Positions 46,369 through 54,718 of a stretch of 64,000 bases of DNA are shown in pieces (position 1 is the first letter of the stretch; each line of letters starts with the position of its first letter). The notes beneath the pieces are model-generated. The model was not told where the DNA came from and did no database searches. It saw only the letters and a list, made by a program, of their open reading frames with translations. The DNA is from Marinobacter santoriniensis NKSG1 (GTDB taxonomy: Bacteria; Pseudomonadota; Gammaproteobacteria; Pseudomonadales; Oleiphilaceae), in assembly GCF_000347775.1 (NCBI RefSeq), contig NZ_APAT01000005.1, positions 186,001 to 250,000 on the forward strand. The letters run 5' to 3'. Position numbers and translations under genes: made by a program.

Positions 46369-47312
46369 TTATTCATAGCGCACCGAAAACTGACTAGGTT
46401 GGAGTAGAACTCAAGAGTTTTTTGATGTTCTCTAAAAACTGAAGTGTTGGCATGAGGAGCATTTATGAAGCTGCCTCCGCGAACGACATGGGACTCACCA
46501 TGGAGGGGGCCTTTCGGGTTTTTGGTGGCGCTTTTATGGTAATAATCCTCTGAATAGAGATCATTAACCCATTCTGTTGCATTGCCCGTTAAATCATATA
46601 GACCTAGTGGGTTTGGTGGATACGTCCCGACGGCGCTTGTGATTGAGGTGAGCTTGGCTGAAGGATAATTTTCACCCAGATCGATTTCCCCTGTATCGGT
46701 GGCATAGAGTACATTTTGGCCTCGGTTGCGCGCCGCATACTCCCACTGGGCTTCTGTCGGTAGATCCACGGGGCGGTCGGACAGTTCGCCGACCCAAAGG
46801 CAGTAGTCTTTGGGTTCCTGCCAGTTCTTGGTCCACGCAGGCTTGTTTGGACCAAACCAGTCTTTCCTGTGCTCACGTTTGCGTAACATTCTCTTGTAAG
46901 GGGCTTTTCCCTGAATCTCGCGGAATAAATCAAAGTCGGATATTGTCGTCTCGTATTTTGCAAGGAAATAGTCGTCCAGGACGACTTTGTGGGCGAAATC
47001 GTTGTCCCGGTCGAAATCGCTCATGCAGAGCTGATCGGATCCGGGCTCACAGGGCACCTTGAATTCGCCCATCATGAAGCTCCCGCCCTCGAGGGGGACC
47101 ATGTTGTCGAGTGCCCGAACCACCAGTTCGATGACCTGATGTTGCTTGCTGGACGAGAGGTCGGGGTAACGATCTTCTACCCGGGTCTGGATGGCGTCGA
47201 TTTCGCTGTCGGAAAGGGTCGTGCTGGTGATGTTCGATGAACTGCTGCAGCCGGCAAGTGACAGTACCATCAGAAAAATTGAAATACATTGCATGGAATT
47301 TTCGTTTTCCAT
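46365..47312 (-). CDS. SUMF1/FGE-fold lipoprotein 1, candidate immunity protein
   Basis: 315 residues. Lipobox LSLAGC, a short helical linker, then an FGE-sulfatase (SUMF1, DUF323) domain: GGSFMMGEFKVPCEPG, YETTISDFDLF, LPTEAQWEYAARNRG, NPLGLYDLTGNATEWV, VVRGGSFINAPHAN, VSFRC. The two cysteines used by true formylglycine-generating enzymes after RGGS are absent (Asn instead). Faces tail to tail with the effector, sharing four bases. Its C-terminal coding end is AT-rich (22 G+C of 60 at 46381-46440) while the N-terminal end is not (40 of 60 at 47041-47100). ATG at 47312 has GAGG upstream; 47327 and 47294 are alternatives. Confidence 0.82.
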   Translation of the reverse strand: MENENSMQCISIFLMVLSLAGCSSSSNITSTTLSDSEIDAIQTRVEDRYPDLSSSKQHQVIELVVRALDNMVPLEGGSFMMGEFKVPCEPGSDQLCMSDFDRDNDFAHKVVLDDYFLAKYETTISDFDLFREIQGKAPYKRMLRKREHRKDWFGPNKPAWTKNWQEPKDYCLWVGELSDRPVDLPTEAQWEYAARNRGQNVLYATDTGEIDLGENYPSAKLTSITSAVGTYPPNPLGLYDLTGNATEWVNDLYSEDYYHKSATKNPKGPLHGESHVVRGGSFINAPHANTSVFREHQKTLEFYSNLVSFRCAMNN

Positions 47313-47417
47313 AATTGAGATCCTCATTGCGAAAGCCCACCGAGTATTGTTCTAGGTCTCACTTGGGAGTATTCCGCGTTTATTGCTATTGCCGTTTGGG
47401 GAGCGGCTACCAATTGC

Positions 47418-48347
47418 CTACGCTTCAGATGCGCATCTGAAACTGGTTACCGAGTCATAAAAATCGAGTGTCTTGTCGTGGTTTCGATTGACAGTGGTGC
47501 TTATCGATGGCGAGTCCAGGTTGCTGCCGCCTCTGATAACGTGACCGATCCCTTTTGGTGGGCCTTGGGGGTTAAGGTCGTCGCCCTGCTCGTAGTAATC
47601 CTCGTCGTACCGATCTTTAACCCACTCCGATGCATTGCCCATAAGGTCATATATGCCCAGAGGGTTGGGAGGGAATAAACCTGTCTTCTGTGTTTTTAGT
47701 CCTTGACCTTCGGCCCGATAGTTTTTTCCCAATTCGACCTTTCCCGTGTCTGTCGCATACAAAACATTCTGCCCCCGATTCCGCGCCGCAAATTCCCACT
47801 GGGCTTCGGTCGGCAAATCGACGGGCCGGTCAGCCAGTTCGCCAACCCACTGGCAGTAATCCTTGGGTTCCTGCCAGTTCTTTGTCCAGGCGGGTTTGTC
47901 GGGTTCAAACAGATATTGCCGGTCTTCCCGCCCCCTCAGGTCCGGTTCGTAGGGCGTTTTCCCCTGCAGTTCCCGAAACAGATCAAAGTCGGACATGGTG
48001 GTTTCGTACCTGGCGAGCGCGTAGTCGTCCAGGACGACTTTATGAGCGAAATCGTTGTCCCGGTCGAAATCGCTCATGCAGAGCTGATCGGATCCGGGCT
48101 CACAGGGCACCTTGAATTCGCCCATCATGAAGCTGCCGCCCTCGATGAAGACCATGTTGTCGAGTGCCCGAACCACCAGTTCGATGACTTGCTGTTGTTT
48201 GCTGGAGGAGAGATCGGGGTAACGGCTTTCGACCCGGGCCTGGATGGCGTCGATTTCGCTGTCGGAGAGGGTCGTGCTGGTGGTGGTCGATGAACTGCTG
48301 CAGCCGGCAAGCGACAGTGCCAGCAGAAGAGCTGAGACGCGATGCAT
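47418..48347 (-). CDS. SUMF1/FGE-fold lipoprotein 2, candidate immunity paralogue
   Basis: 309 residues. Lipoprotein signal MHRVSALLLALSLAGC, then the same SUMF1 domain as its neighbours. Residues 1-200 differ from paralogue 3 at nine positions; residues 201-309 differ at about 54. After RGGS it has NLDSPSIS, again without FGE cysteines. Expected in the periplasm, anchored to a membrane. GGAG precedes the ATG. May protect against a toxin variant not encoded here. Confidence 0.82.
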   Translation of the reverse strand: MHRVSALLLALSLAGCSSSSTTTSTTLSDSEIDAIQARVESRYPDLSSSKQQQVIELVVRALDNMVFIEGGSFMMGEFKVPCEPGSDQLCMSDFDRDNDFAHKVVLDDYALARYETTMSDFDLFRELQGKTPYEPDLRGREDRQYLFEPDKPAWTKNWQEPKDYCQWVGELADRPVDLPTEAQWEFAARNRGQNVLYATDTGKVELGKNYRAEGQGLKTQKTGLFPPNPLGIYDLMGNASEWVKDRYDEDYYEQGDDLNPQGPPKGIGHVIRGGSNLDSPSISTTVNRNHDKTLDFYDSVTSFRCASEA

Positions 48348-48363
48348 GGAAACTCCATTTCCT
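47751..48363 (-). repeat. Near-identical direct repeat, copy A
   Basis: About 613 bases covering the ribosome site and first ~200 codons of SUMF1 paralogue 2. It aligns without gaps to copy B at an offset of 993 bases. Identity stops at both ends rather sharply, as expected from recent duplication or gene conversion. Confidence 0.75.
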
Positions 48364-48410
48364 AAAAGGTACTTTCCCTGGCTGTACCGAAACTTTAATT
48401 TCTCACAGGA

Positions 48411-49340
48411 TTAGTGACTGATTCCGCAGCGAAAACTGTAAAGATCGGAATAGAAATCGAGTGAGCGCTCGTTACTCCTGAAAACTGAGGTGTTAGCCTT
48501 CGGTGAATTTACAAAGCTGCCACCTCGGGTTACATGCCCATTCCCTCGACTAGGCCCAGTGGGGTTTCGCTCTGGGCTAACTTCGTAGTAGTTCTCTGAA
48601 TAGCGATCATTAACCCACTCGGTAGAATTTCCGATTAGGTCGTATAGGCCTAGGGGGTTGGGAGGGAAAGCCCCAACAGTCTTAGAGTCTGAGAAACCGT
48701 GATCTGCAGAATAGTTTCGGCCCAGGTCTATTTTCCCATTATCTGTCGCATACAAAACATTCTGCCCGCGATTCCGTGCGGCAAACTCCCACTGGGCTTC
48801 TGTCGGAAGATCCACGGGGCGGTCGGCCAGTTCGCCAACCCACTGGCAGTAGTCTTTGGGTTCCTGCCAGTTTTTTGTCCAGGCGGGTTTGTCGGGTTCA
48901 AACAGGTACTGCCGGTCTTCGCGCTCCCTCAGGTCCTGTTCATAGGGCGTTTTCCCCTGCAGTTCCCGAAACAGATCAAAGTCGGCCATGGTGGTTTCGT
49001 ACCTGGCGAGCGCGTAGTCGTCCAGGGTGACCTTATGGGCGAAGTCATTGTCCCGGTCGAAATCGCTCATGCAGAGCTGATCGGATCCGGGTTCACAGGG
49101 CACCTTGAATTCGCCCATCATGAAACTGCCGCCCTTGATGGAGACCATGTTGTCGAGGGCCCGAACCACCAGTTCGGTGACCTGCTGTTGTTTGCTGGAG
49201 GAGAGGTCCGGGTAACGGCTTTCGACCCGGGCCTGGATGGCGTCGATTTCGCTGTCGGAGAGGGTTGTGCTGGTGATGGACGATGAACTGCTGCAGCCGG
49301 CAAGCGACAGTGCCAGCAGAAGCGCTGAGACGCGATGCAT
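48411..49340 (-). CDS. SUMF1/FGE-fold lipoprotein 3, candidate immunity paralogue
   Basis: 309 residues, first gene of the three in the direction of transcription. Same signal peptide and N-terminal 200 residues as paralogue 2 apart from nine changes. Its C-terminal end (GGSFVNSPKANTSVFR) is closer to paralogue 1 than to paralogue 2, which suggests shuffling of C-terminal parts within the array. GGAG precedes the ATG. FGE cysteines are replaced by Asn. Confidence 0.82.
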   Translation of the reverse strand: MHRVSALLLALSLAGCSSSSSITSTTLSDSEIDAIQARVESRYPDLSSSKQQQVTELVVRALDNMVSIKGGSFMMGEFKVPCEPGSDQLCMSDFDRDNDFAHKVTLDDYALARYETTMADFDLFRELQGKTPYEQDLREREDRQYLFEPDKPAWTKNWQEPKDYCQWVGELADRPVDLPTEAQWEFAARNRGQNVLYATDNGKIDLGRNYSADHGFSDSKTVGAFPPNPLGLYDLIGNSTEWVNDRYSENYYEVSPERNPTGPSRGNGHVTRGGSFVNSPKANTSVFRSNERSLDFYSDLYSFRCGISH

Positions 49341-49356
49341 GGAAACTCCATTTCCT
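48744..49356 (-). repeat. Near-identical direct repeat, copy B
   Basis: Matching copy in SUMF1 paralogue 3, from the codons around LYATD back to the ribosome site. The SUMF1 paralogue 1 gene keeps part of this block (about 46720-47240) with more changes, so it is the older or more diverged copy. Confidence 0.75.
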
Positions 49357-49506
49357 GTTAACCGATATCCTTTTCGGCGGCCATTCTACCAAAAACCCGA
49401 TTCGGCGTCCCGGTAGCACATTACGGTTGTCTCATCCTGAACAGGGTGGCAAACGGGCTTGTCTAGGCACTACACTGGCCGGTCTACCGGCAGAAGGGTA
49501 AGCATC

Positions 49507-50607
49507 ATGGACGAACAGGAATCATCACGCTCATCGCAGGAAGCGGAAAACCGGCTGATCCCCGCTGACCTGTCCATGCCGATCTATGGACTGTTCGTTC
49601 TCGGCATCTTGTACACCCTCTATGTGGCCCACCAGATCATCCTGCCGATTGTGATCGGTGTCCTGACGAGCCTGCTGCTTGCCCCCGTGGTGAAAAAGCT
49701 TTACCTGAAGTGGCGGATTCCACGCATGGTCAGTTCGCTGGTGCTGGTGTCGACAGTCCTCGCTATCCTGGTGGGCGTGGGTATGGCGGTCGCCACGCCG
49801 GCCCTGGAATGGGCGCAGAAAGCACCGGAGGGCCTGTCCAGGCTCCTGGTGGGTGACAACGAAATCATGCAGCAGATCGACAAGGTCAACCGCTCGGCGC
49901 AGCAGGTCGAAAAGTCGGTCAAGAAGCTGTCCGAGGGGGAAGCGGCAGAGCCGAACACCGTTGTCCTGCAGACAGATTCCTGGCGTAGCCAGCTCATGTC
50001 CCAGGCCCGGAATGGCATCGCTGGCCTCGCGCTGACACTTGCGTTGACCTACTTCCTGCTGGTCAGTGGTGACTCGCTGATCCGTAACTTTGTCCGGCAG
50101 TTGCCCCGAAAGCATCGCAAGACGGTGTTGAGGATCACCCATGGTTCTCAGCGGGAAATCGCCCGTTACCTGGCCGTGGTCAGCCTCAGCAATGGTTCTG
50201 TCGGGGTGCTGACTGGCCTGATCTGCTGGGCTGTGGGGCTGCCGGATCCCTCTGTCTGGGGGCTCGTGGCCGGCCTGGCACGGTTCATTCCCTACCTGGG
50301 CAACATGCTGACCATCGCCTTGCTGGCCACCGTCTCGGCCACGACGCTGGACGTTGCCTGGATGATGCTTTTGGCACCTGTGAGTTTCATTGTACTGACC
50401 ACCATCGTCGGCTTTTTCCTGGAACCCTGGATTCACGGTTTCCGCATGGCCATTAATCCGGTCATTATTTTCGTCGCGATTTTCTTCTGGGGCTGGCTCT
50501 GGGGACCTCTGGGCGTGCTGCTGGCGGTGCCGCTGATGACGGTGATCCAGGTGGTTCTCAAGCAGATTCCATCGCTCCGTCCGGTTTACCGCGTGATCGC
50601 CCGCTGA
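49507..50607 (+). CDS. AI-2E family transporter (PerM-like)
   Basis: 366 residues with about eight membrane helices and a cytoplasmic or periplasmic insert near 100-165. LARFIPYLGNMLTIALLA and FFLEPWIHGFRMAINPVIIFVAIFFWGWLWG (about residues 300-330) with PLGVLLAVPLM are the signature of the AI-2E/PerM family. Substrate varies in the family (AI-2, Na/H exchange), unknown here. The earlier in-frame start is less likely than the ATG at 49507. Confidence 0.9.
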   Translation: MDEQESSRSSQEAENRLIPADLSMPIYGLFVLGILYTLYVAHQIILPIVIGVLTSLLLAPVVKKLYLKWRIPRMVSSLVLVSTVLAILVGVGMAVATPALEWAQKAPEGLSRLLVGDNEIMQQIDKVNRSAQQVEKSVKKLSEGEAAEPNTVVLQTDSWRSQLMSQARNGIAGLALTLALTYFLLVSGDSLIRNFVRQLPRKHRKTVLRITHGSQREIARYLAVVSLSNGSVGVLTGLICWAVGLPDPSVWGLVAGLARFIPYLGNMLTIALLATVSATTLDVAWMMLLAPVSFIVLTTIVGFFLEPWIHGFRMAINPVIIFVAIFFWGWLWGPLGVLLAVPLMTVIQVVLKQIPSLRPVYRVIAR

Positions 50608-50647
50608 CGGCTTCCCGGGTGGACTAATGGATATCCGTAACACCCCC

Positions 50648-50676
50648 CTGACACTGACGGACCGGTCACCTATGCT
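50648..50676 (+). promoter_or_regulatory. Candidate sigma-70 promoter
   Basis: CTGACA and TATGCT separated by 17 bases, about 48 bases before the start of the oxidoreductase gene. Good match in spacing and both hexamers, but untested. Confidence 0.45.
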
Positions 50677-50723
50677 GATCAGAATATCCGACCGTCAACC
50701 AACAGAGGGAGGTTTCGTTCCCA

Positions 50724-51866
50724 ATGATCCCGAACACCATGAAAGCCATGGTTCTGACCGGCCACGGTGGCATCGAAAAGCTTGAGTACCGGGACGTCGA
50801 GACACCTCGCCCGGGGCCCGGTGAGGTCCTGGTTCAGGTAACGGCAACGGCCAAGAACAACACCGACCGGAAGGCAAGGGAAGGGCTCTATCCCACCAAG
50901 AAAGGCGAAATGACGTCGTTCCAGATGGGCGGCAAACCGACCCTGACGTTTCCTCGCATTCAGGGTGCGGATATCGCCGGGCGGGTGGTCGCCGTGGGTG
51001 ACGGCGTTGACAAGGTCCGGGTTGGACAGCGCGGGCTGCTCGATTTCAACATCTATGCCGATGGCCGTCGGGACATCAACCTGACGCCGGACTATTACGG
51101 CCACGGCGCCGATGGGGGCTACGCCGAGTATGTAGCCCTGCCATCGGATCAGTTTCATCACATTCCCAATCCGGAACTGAGCGATGCGGAAGTGGCCTCC
51201 ATGGGGATGTGTTCCTACCAGACCGCCATGCACATGCTCACCTCGGCCAATGTCCGCGCCGGTGAGCGGGTCCTGGTGACCGGCGCCAGCGGTGGCGTCG
51301 GGACTGCACTGATTCAGCTCTGCCGCATTATGGGGGCCATTCCCTACGCGCTCAGCAAGCAGGACAAGGCACAGGCTCTGCTGAACCTGGGGGCGGAGGC
51401 CGTGCTGGATCGCTCCGACATGGGCAGCTTTGTGGAGCGGGTCAAGTCGGAAACCGGCGGCAAGCCGATCGACGCGGTCATGGATCTGGTGGGTGGTGAA
51501 ATGACGGATATCTTCATCGACACCATGATCTTCGACATGAATGCCCGCGGAACCTATCCGCGGCTGAGCATCGCCGGCGCCAGTGGCGGCAACATCAGCG
51601 AAATCCTCTGGACGCGCATCTACCTGTATCAGGTACAGATCTTTGGTGTCTCCCACGGCACCCGGGAAGAGGCGGAGCAACTGATGGCCTGGATTCGCGA
51701 CGGCCATCTCAAGCCGGTACTTCATGGTGCGTTCCGACTGTCGGACCTGCATCACGCGGAGGCATACTTTGTGAACCGGGGCAGCAACTACCTCGGCAAG
51801 ATTGTGATCGTTCCCGACGCCCAGTGGGACGAACACGGCCAACCCTTCGCCCTGGAGACTGCCTGA
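50724..51866 (+). CDS. MDR-superfamily (quinone oxidoreductase-like) reductase
   Basis: 380 residues. GroES-like N-terminal domain with PGPGEVLVQV, then TGASGGVGTALIQLCRI cofactor loop. The zinc-binding Cys of alcohol dehydrogenases is replaced by Asn in AKNNTDRKAREGLY, so it belongs to the zinc-free reductase side of the family. Substrate unknown. Its stop overlaps the next gene's ATG, so the pair probably works on one pathway. Confidence 0.87.
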   Translation: MIPNTMKAMVLTGHGGIEKLEYRDVETPRPGPGEVLVQVTATAKNNTDRKAREGLYPTKKGEMTSFQMGGKPTLTFPRIQGADIAGRVVAVGDGVDKVRVGQRGLLDFNIYADGRRDINLTPDYYGHGADGGYAEYVALPSDQFHHIPNPELSDAEVASMGMCSYQTAMHMLTSANVRAGERVLVTGASGGVGTALIQLCRIMGAIPYALSKQDKAQALLNLGAEAVLDRSDMGSFVERVKSETGGKPIDAVMDLVGGEMTDIFIDTMIFDMNARGTYPRLSIAGASGGNISEILWTRIYLYQVQIFGVSHGTREEAEQLMAWIRDGHLKPVLHGAFRLSDLHHAEAYFVNRGSNYLGKIVIVPDAQWDEHGQPFALETA

Positions 51867-52927
51867 TGAAACCGGAACTGACCATTCAGCTCATGGATAC
51901 CCACGCCGGTGGCGATGTCAGCCGGATCGTGACGGGCGGTATTGACCTGCTGCCCGGCGACACGGTTCGCGCGCAGATGGAATACCTGCGGGACGATGCC
52001 GACGGATTGCGCAAGCTGCTGCTGGAAGAGCCGTATGGCATTCCGGAAATGTCCGTGGACCTGCTGGTGCCGGCCACCGATCCCCGTGCTGCCGCGGGCT
52101 ACATCATCATGGAGGTGATGGGGTATCCGATCTACTCGGGGTCGAACACCATCTGCACCGCAACTGCCGTGCTCGAAGCCGGCATTGTGCCCAAACAGGA
52201 GGGGCGACAGCAGTTCGTGCTGGAATCCCCCGCCGGCCTGGTGCAGATCGAGGCCACCTTGCACGACGGTGTTGTGGAAGCCATTACCTGTGAGGGCCTG
52301 CCCAGTTACATCCACACCTATCAGGCGCAGATCGACGTGCCTTCGGTCGGTCGGGTGACCTACAGCGTGGCCTACAGTGGCGGATTCTACGCGCTGGTTG
52401 ATGCCTCCGAACTGGGGTTTGATCTGACCCTGGACGAGGAGCGCCGGCTGGCGGAAACCGCTCATGCGATTGTTGAGGCCATCCAGGCGGAAAGGGGGTT
52501 CTCCCATTACACGCTGGGGGACGTCGGGCCACTGCCATTCCTGCATTTCATGGGGCCGGTGGAGCATGTGGCTGACGGCTATTACCGTTCCCGGTCGGCC
52601 ACCTACGTTCATCCCGGCGTGATCTGTCGGAGCACCACCGGAACCGGGACGTCCGCGAGACTGGCGCTGATGAATTACCAGGGGTTGATCCGCCCCGGCG
52701 ACAAGCTGGAGACGGTCTCGCTCCGAGAAACCGGATTCATCGGTGAATTCACGTCCGTACAGGAAGAGGGTGAGTACCAGGTGGTGAACAACACCATCAC
52801 CGGCAAGGGCTATGTGATTGCCCGGTCGGATATCGTGGTCAATTGTGACGATCCGATGGTCGACTGCGACGGCCTTCATCATATTCTGTCCAGCCGGAAA
52901 AAAGGAGACGTCGCGCCGAGCGGCTGA
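51866..52927 (+). CDS. Proline-racemase-fold protein with altered active site
   Basis: 353 residues. DTHAGGDVSRIV at the start, then the two catalytic-loop regions of the proline racemase/hydroxyproline epimerase family. The first, usually CGH, reads Ser91-Gly92-Ser93; the second, usually DRSPCGTGT, reads Cys254-RSTTGTGT with Thr258 at the catalytic cysteine. Thr there is known in trans-3-hydroxyproline dehydratases, but Ser plus Thr with both Asp and His lost is unusual. Activity cannot be assigned. Coupled by TGATG overlap to the oxidoreductase. Confidence 0.85.
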   Translation: MKPELTIQLMDTHAGGDVSRIVTGGIDLLPGDTVRAQMEYLRDDADGLRKLLLEEPYGIPEMSVDLLVPATDPRAAAGYIIMEVMGYPIYSGSNTICTATAVLEAGIVPKQEGRQQFVLESPAGLVQIEATLHDGVVEAITCEGLPSYIHTYQAQIDVPSVGRVTYSVAYSGGFYALVDASELGFDLTLDEERRLAETAHAIVEAIQAERGFSHYTLGDVGPLPFLHFMGPVEHVADGYYRSRSATYVHPGVICRSTTGTGTSARLALMNYQGLIRPGDKLETVSLRETGFIGEFTSVQEEGEYQVVNNTITGKGYVIARSDIVVNCDDPMVDCDGLHHILSSRKKGDVAPSG

Positions 52928-52935
52928 TTTCAGGG

Positions 52936-52980
52936 CCCGTAGGCCGGAATAGACCAAGATTCCAGTCTACGGGTTTTCTC
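52936..52980 (+). terminator. Intrinsic terminator after the racemase-fold gene
   Basis: CCCGTAG pairs with CTACGGG, with an inner GGAAT/ATTCC stem, followed by TTTTCTC. Separates this unit from the CoA ligase. Confidence 0.7.
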
Positions 52981-52990
52981 TTATTCTAAA

Positions 52991-53013
52991 GTTGACCTTT
53001 ACGTAAAGTGAAC
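52991..53013. promoter_or_regulatory. Palindromic operator candidate before the CoA ligase
   Basis: Contains CTTTACGTAAAG, a perfect 12-base palindrome, within GTTGAC...GTGAAC. It shares the TTGAC and TTTACGTA parts with the element at 55143. Position, 56-78 bases before the ATG, fits a repressor site. LiuR-type MerR regulators of acyl-CoA catabolism use TTTACG/ACGT-rich palindromes as far as I recall; no regulator gene is nearby. Confidence 0.55.
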
Positions 53014-53068
53014 CCTGTGCTAAATCTTCAACTCGTGAATCTGATGATAAAAACAACAGGAGTTGACG

Positions 53069-54718
53069 ATGAGCCTTCCGCAATACACCGAGGTGTACAA
53101 CAACTTTGATGCGGCCGCACTGGAAGCGGACATCCTGGACGGACGTCTTGATAGCGGTCTGAACGTGTGCCACGAGATCTGCGACAAGTGGGCCACAGAT
53201 CCGAACAAAGTTGCACTCTATTACGAGAAGACCGATGGCGGCGACGGCACAATGACCTTTGCCGAGCTGAAAGCGGCTTCTGCGCGATTTGCCAACTATC
53301 TCGCCAGCCAGGGTGTCGGGAAAGGGGATCGGGTTGCCGGTCTGCTTCCCCGGGGGCCGGAGCTTCTCGTGGTCATTGCGGGGGCGCTGCGTCTGGGAGC
53401 CGTCTATCAACCCCTGTTCACAGCGTTCGGCTCCGGTGCCATCGAGTACCGGCTTGAGCGAGCCGGCACAAAGCTGGTGGTGACCGATCCCGTAAACTAT
53501 CCGAAACTGACCGAGGTCAAAGATTGTCCACCGGTCCTGTGCGTGAATGCATCTGATACAGGGGCAGAGGTGGCGGACTTCGAGGCCACCCTGGCGTCGC
53601 AATCGGATGAGTTCGAGCCGGTCATGATCAAGGGAACCGATCCATTCCTGCAGATGTTTACCTCCGGCACGGTTGGCAAGGCCAAGGGTGTTGCGGTGCC
53701 GGCCCGTGCGCTGCTGGCGTTCTACGTGTACATGAAGTACGCCATCGACCTGCGCGAAGACGACAAGTTCTGGAACGTTGCGGATCCGGGCTGGGCCTAC
53801 GGCCTCTACTACGCCGTGGTCGGGCCATTGCTGATGGGGCACGCGACCCACTTCAACCCCGGTGCGTTCACGCCCGAATCCACTTACGACATGATCCGCA
53901 AGTACAAGATCACCAACCTCGCGGCGGCGCCCACGGCTTACCGGCTGCTGAAGGCCAACGATCAGGTCCTGCCGGAGGGTGAGAATCTCGGGTTACGTGT
54001 GGCCAGCAGTGCCGGCGAGCCGCTGAACCCGGAAGTGGTCAACTGGATCAGGAACCGTCACTACTGCCCGGTCAAAGACCATTATGGCCAGACCGAGACC
54101 GGCATGACCTGCTGCAACTTCCATGCGCTGGAACATCCGGTCCGTCAGGGTTCCATGGGGTATTCCTCCCCCGGCCACCGGGTGGTTGCCCTGAACGAGA
54201 AGAACGAGGAAGTGGGTGAGGGCGAAATCGGCCAGTTGGCCGTCGACGTCAAAGCGTCGCCGCTGTTCCACTTCGACGGCTACACCTGGGGCGAGAAAGA
54301 CCCGTTCGTGAAGGGCTACTACCTCACCGGCGACATGGTGATCTCCCACGGTGATGGCAGCTACTCCTTCAGCGGTCGTGACGACGACATCATCACCACT
54401 GCCGGTTATCGGGTCGGTCCCGCCGACGTTGAAAGCACACTGCTTGAGCATGCGGCCGTGGCAGAATCCGGTGTGGTTGCCAAGCCGGACGAAAAACGTG
54501 GCTCCATCATCAAGGCCTTCGTGGTCATCAAGGCGGGTCAGGAACCGGCTGACGAGCAGGCGTTGAAGGACGAACTCCAGGAGCTCGTTCGGCACCGTCT
54601 GTCCACCCACGCGTTCCCTCGTGAGATCGAATTCGTGGATGAGCTGCCCAAGACGCCCAGTGGCAAGATCCAGCGGTTTGTATTGCGGAATCGGGCCAAG
54701 GACGAAGTTAACGCATGA
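53069..54718 (+). CDS. AMP-forming acyl-CoA synthetase
   Basis: 549 residues. FTSGTVGKAKGVAVP (P-loop of the adenylate-forming family), NVADPGWAYG, YGQTETGMT, YYLTGDM, GRDDDIITTAGYRVGP and C-terminal PKTPSGKIQR with the catalytic Lys. Closest in pattern to the acetyl/propionyl or medium-chain ligases; substrate unknown. Overlaps the thioesterase gene in ATGA. CAGGAG precedes the ATG at 53069; a TTG two codons upstream is unlikely. Confidence 0.92.
   Translation: MSLPQYTEVYNNFDAAALEADILDGRLDSGLNVCHEICDKWATDPNKVALYYEKTDGGDGTMTFAELKAASARFANYLASQGVGKGDRVAGLLPRGPELLVVIAGALRLGAVYQPLFTAFGSGAIEYRLERAGTKLVVTDPVNYPKLTEVKDCPPVLCVNASDTGAEVADFEATLASQSDEFEPVMIKGTDPFLQMFTSGTVGKAKGVAVPARALLAFYVYMKYAIDLREDDKFWNVADPGWAYGLYYAVVGPLLMGHATHFNPGAFTPESTYDMIRKYKITNLAAAPTAYRLLKANDQVLPEGENLGLRVASSAGEPLNPEVVNWIRNRHYCPVKDHYGQTETGMTCCNFHALEHPVRQGSMGYSSPGHRVVALNEKNEEVGEGEIGQLAVDVKASPLFHFDGYTWGEKDPFVKGYYLTGDMVISHGDGSYSFSGRDDDIITTAGYRVGPADVESTLLEHAAVAESGVVAKPDEKRGSIIKAFVVIKAGQEPADEQALKDELQELVRHRLSTHAFPREIEFVDELPKTPSGKIQRFVLRNRAKDEVNA

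Noticed and set aside
46365..49340. Tandem repeats as an insertion sequence or phage element
   Set aside because: The repeated units are coding genes with lipoprotein signals; no transposase, terminal inverted repeats or target duplication seen.
46365..49340. Calling the SUMF1 proteins formylglycine-generating enzymes
   Set aside because: Both catalytic cysteines after RGGS are replaced in all three and no sulfatase gene is present.
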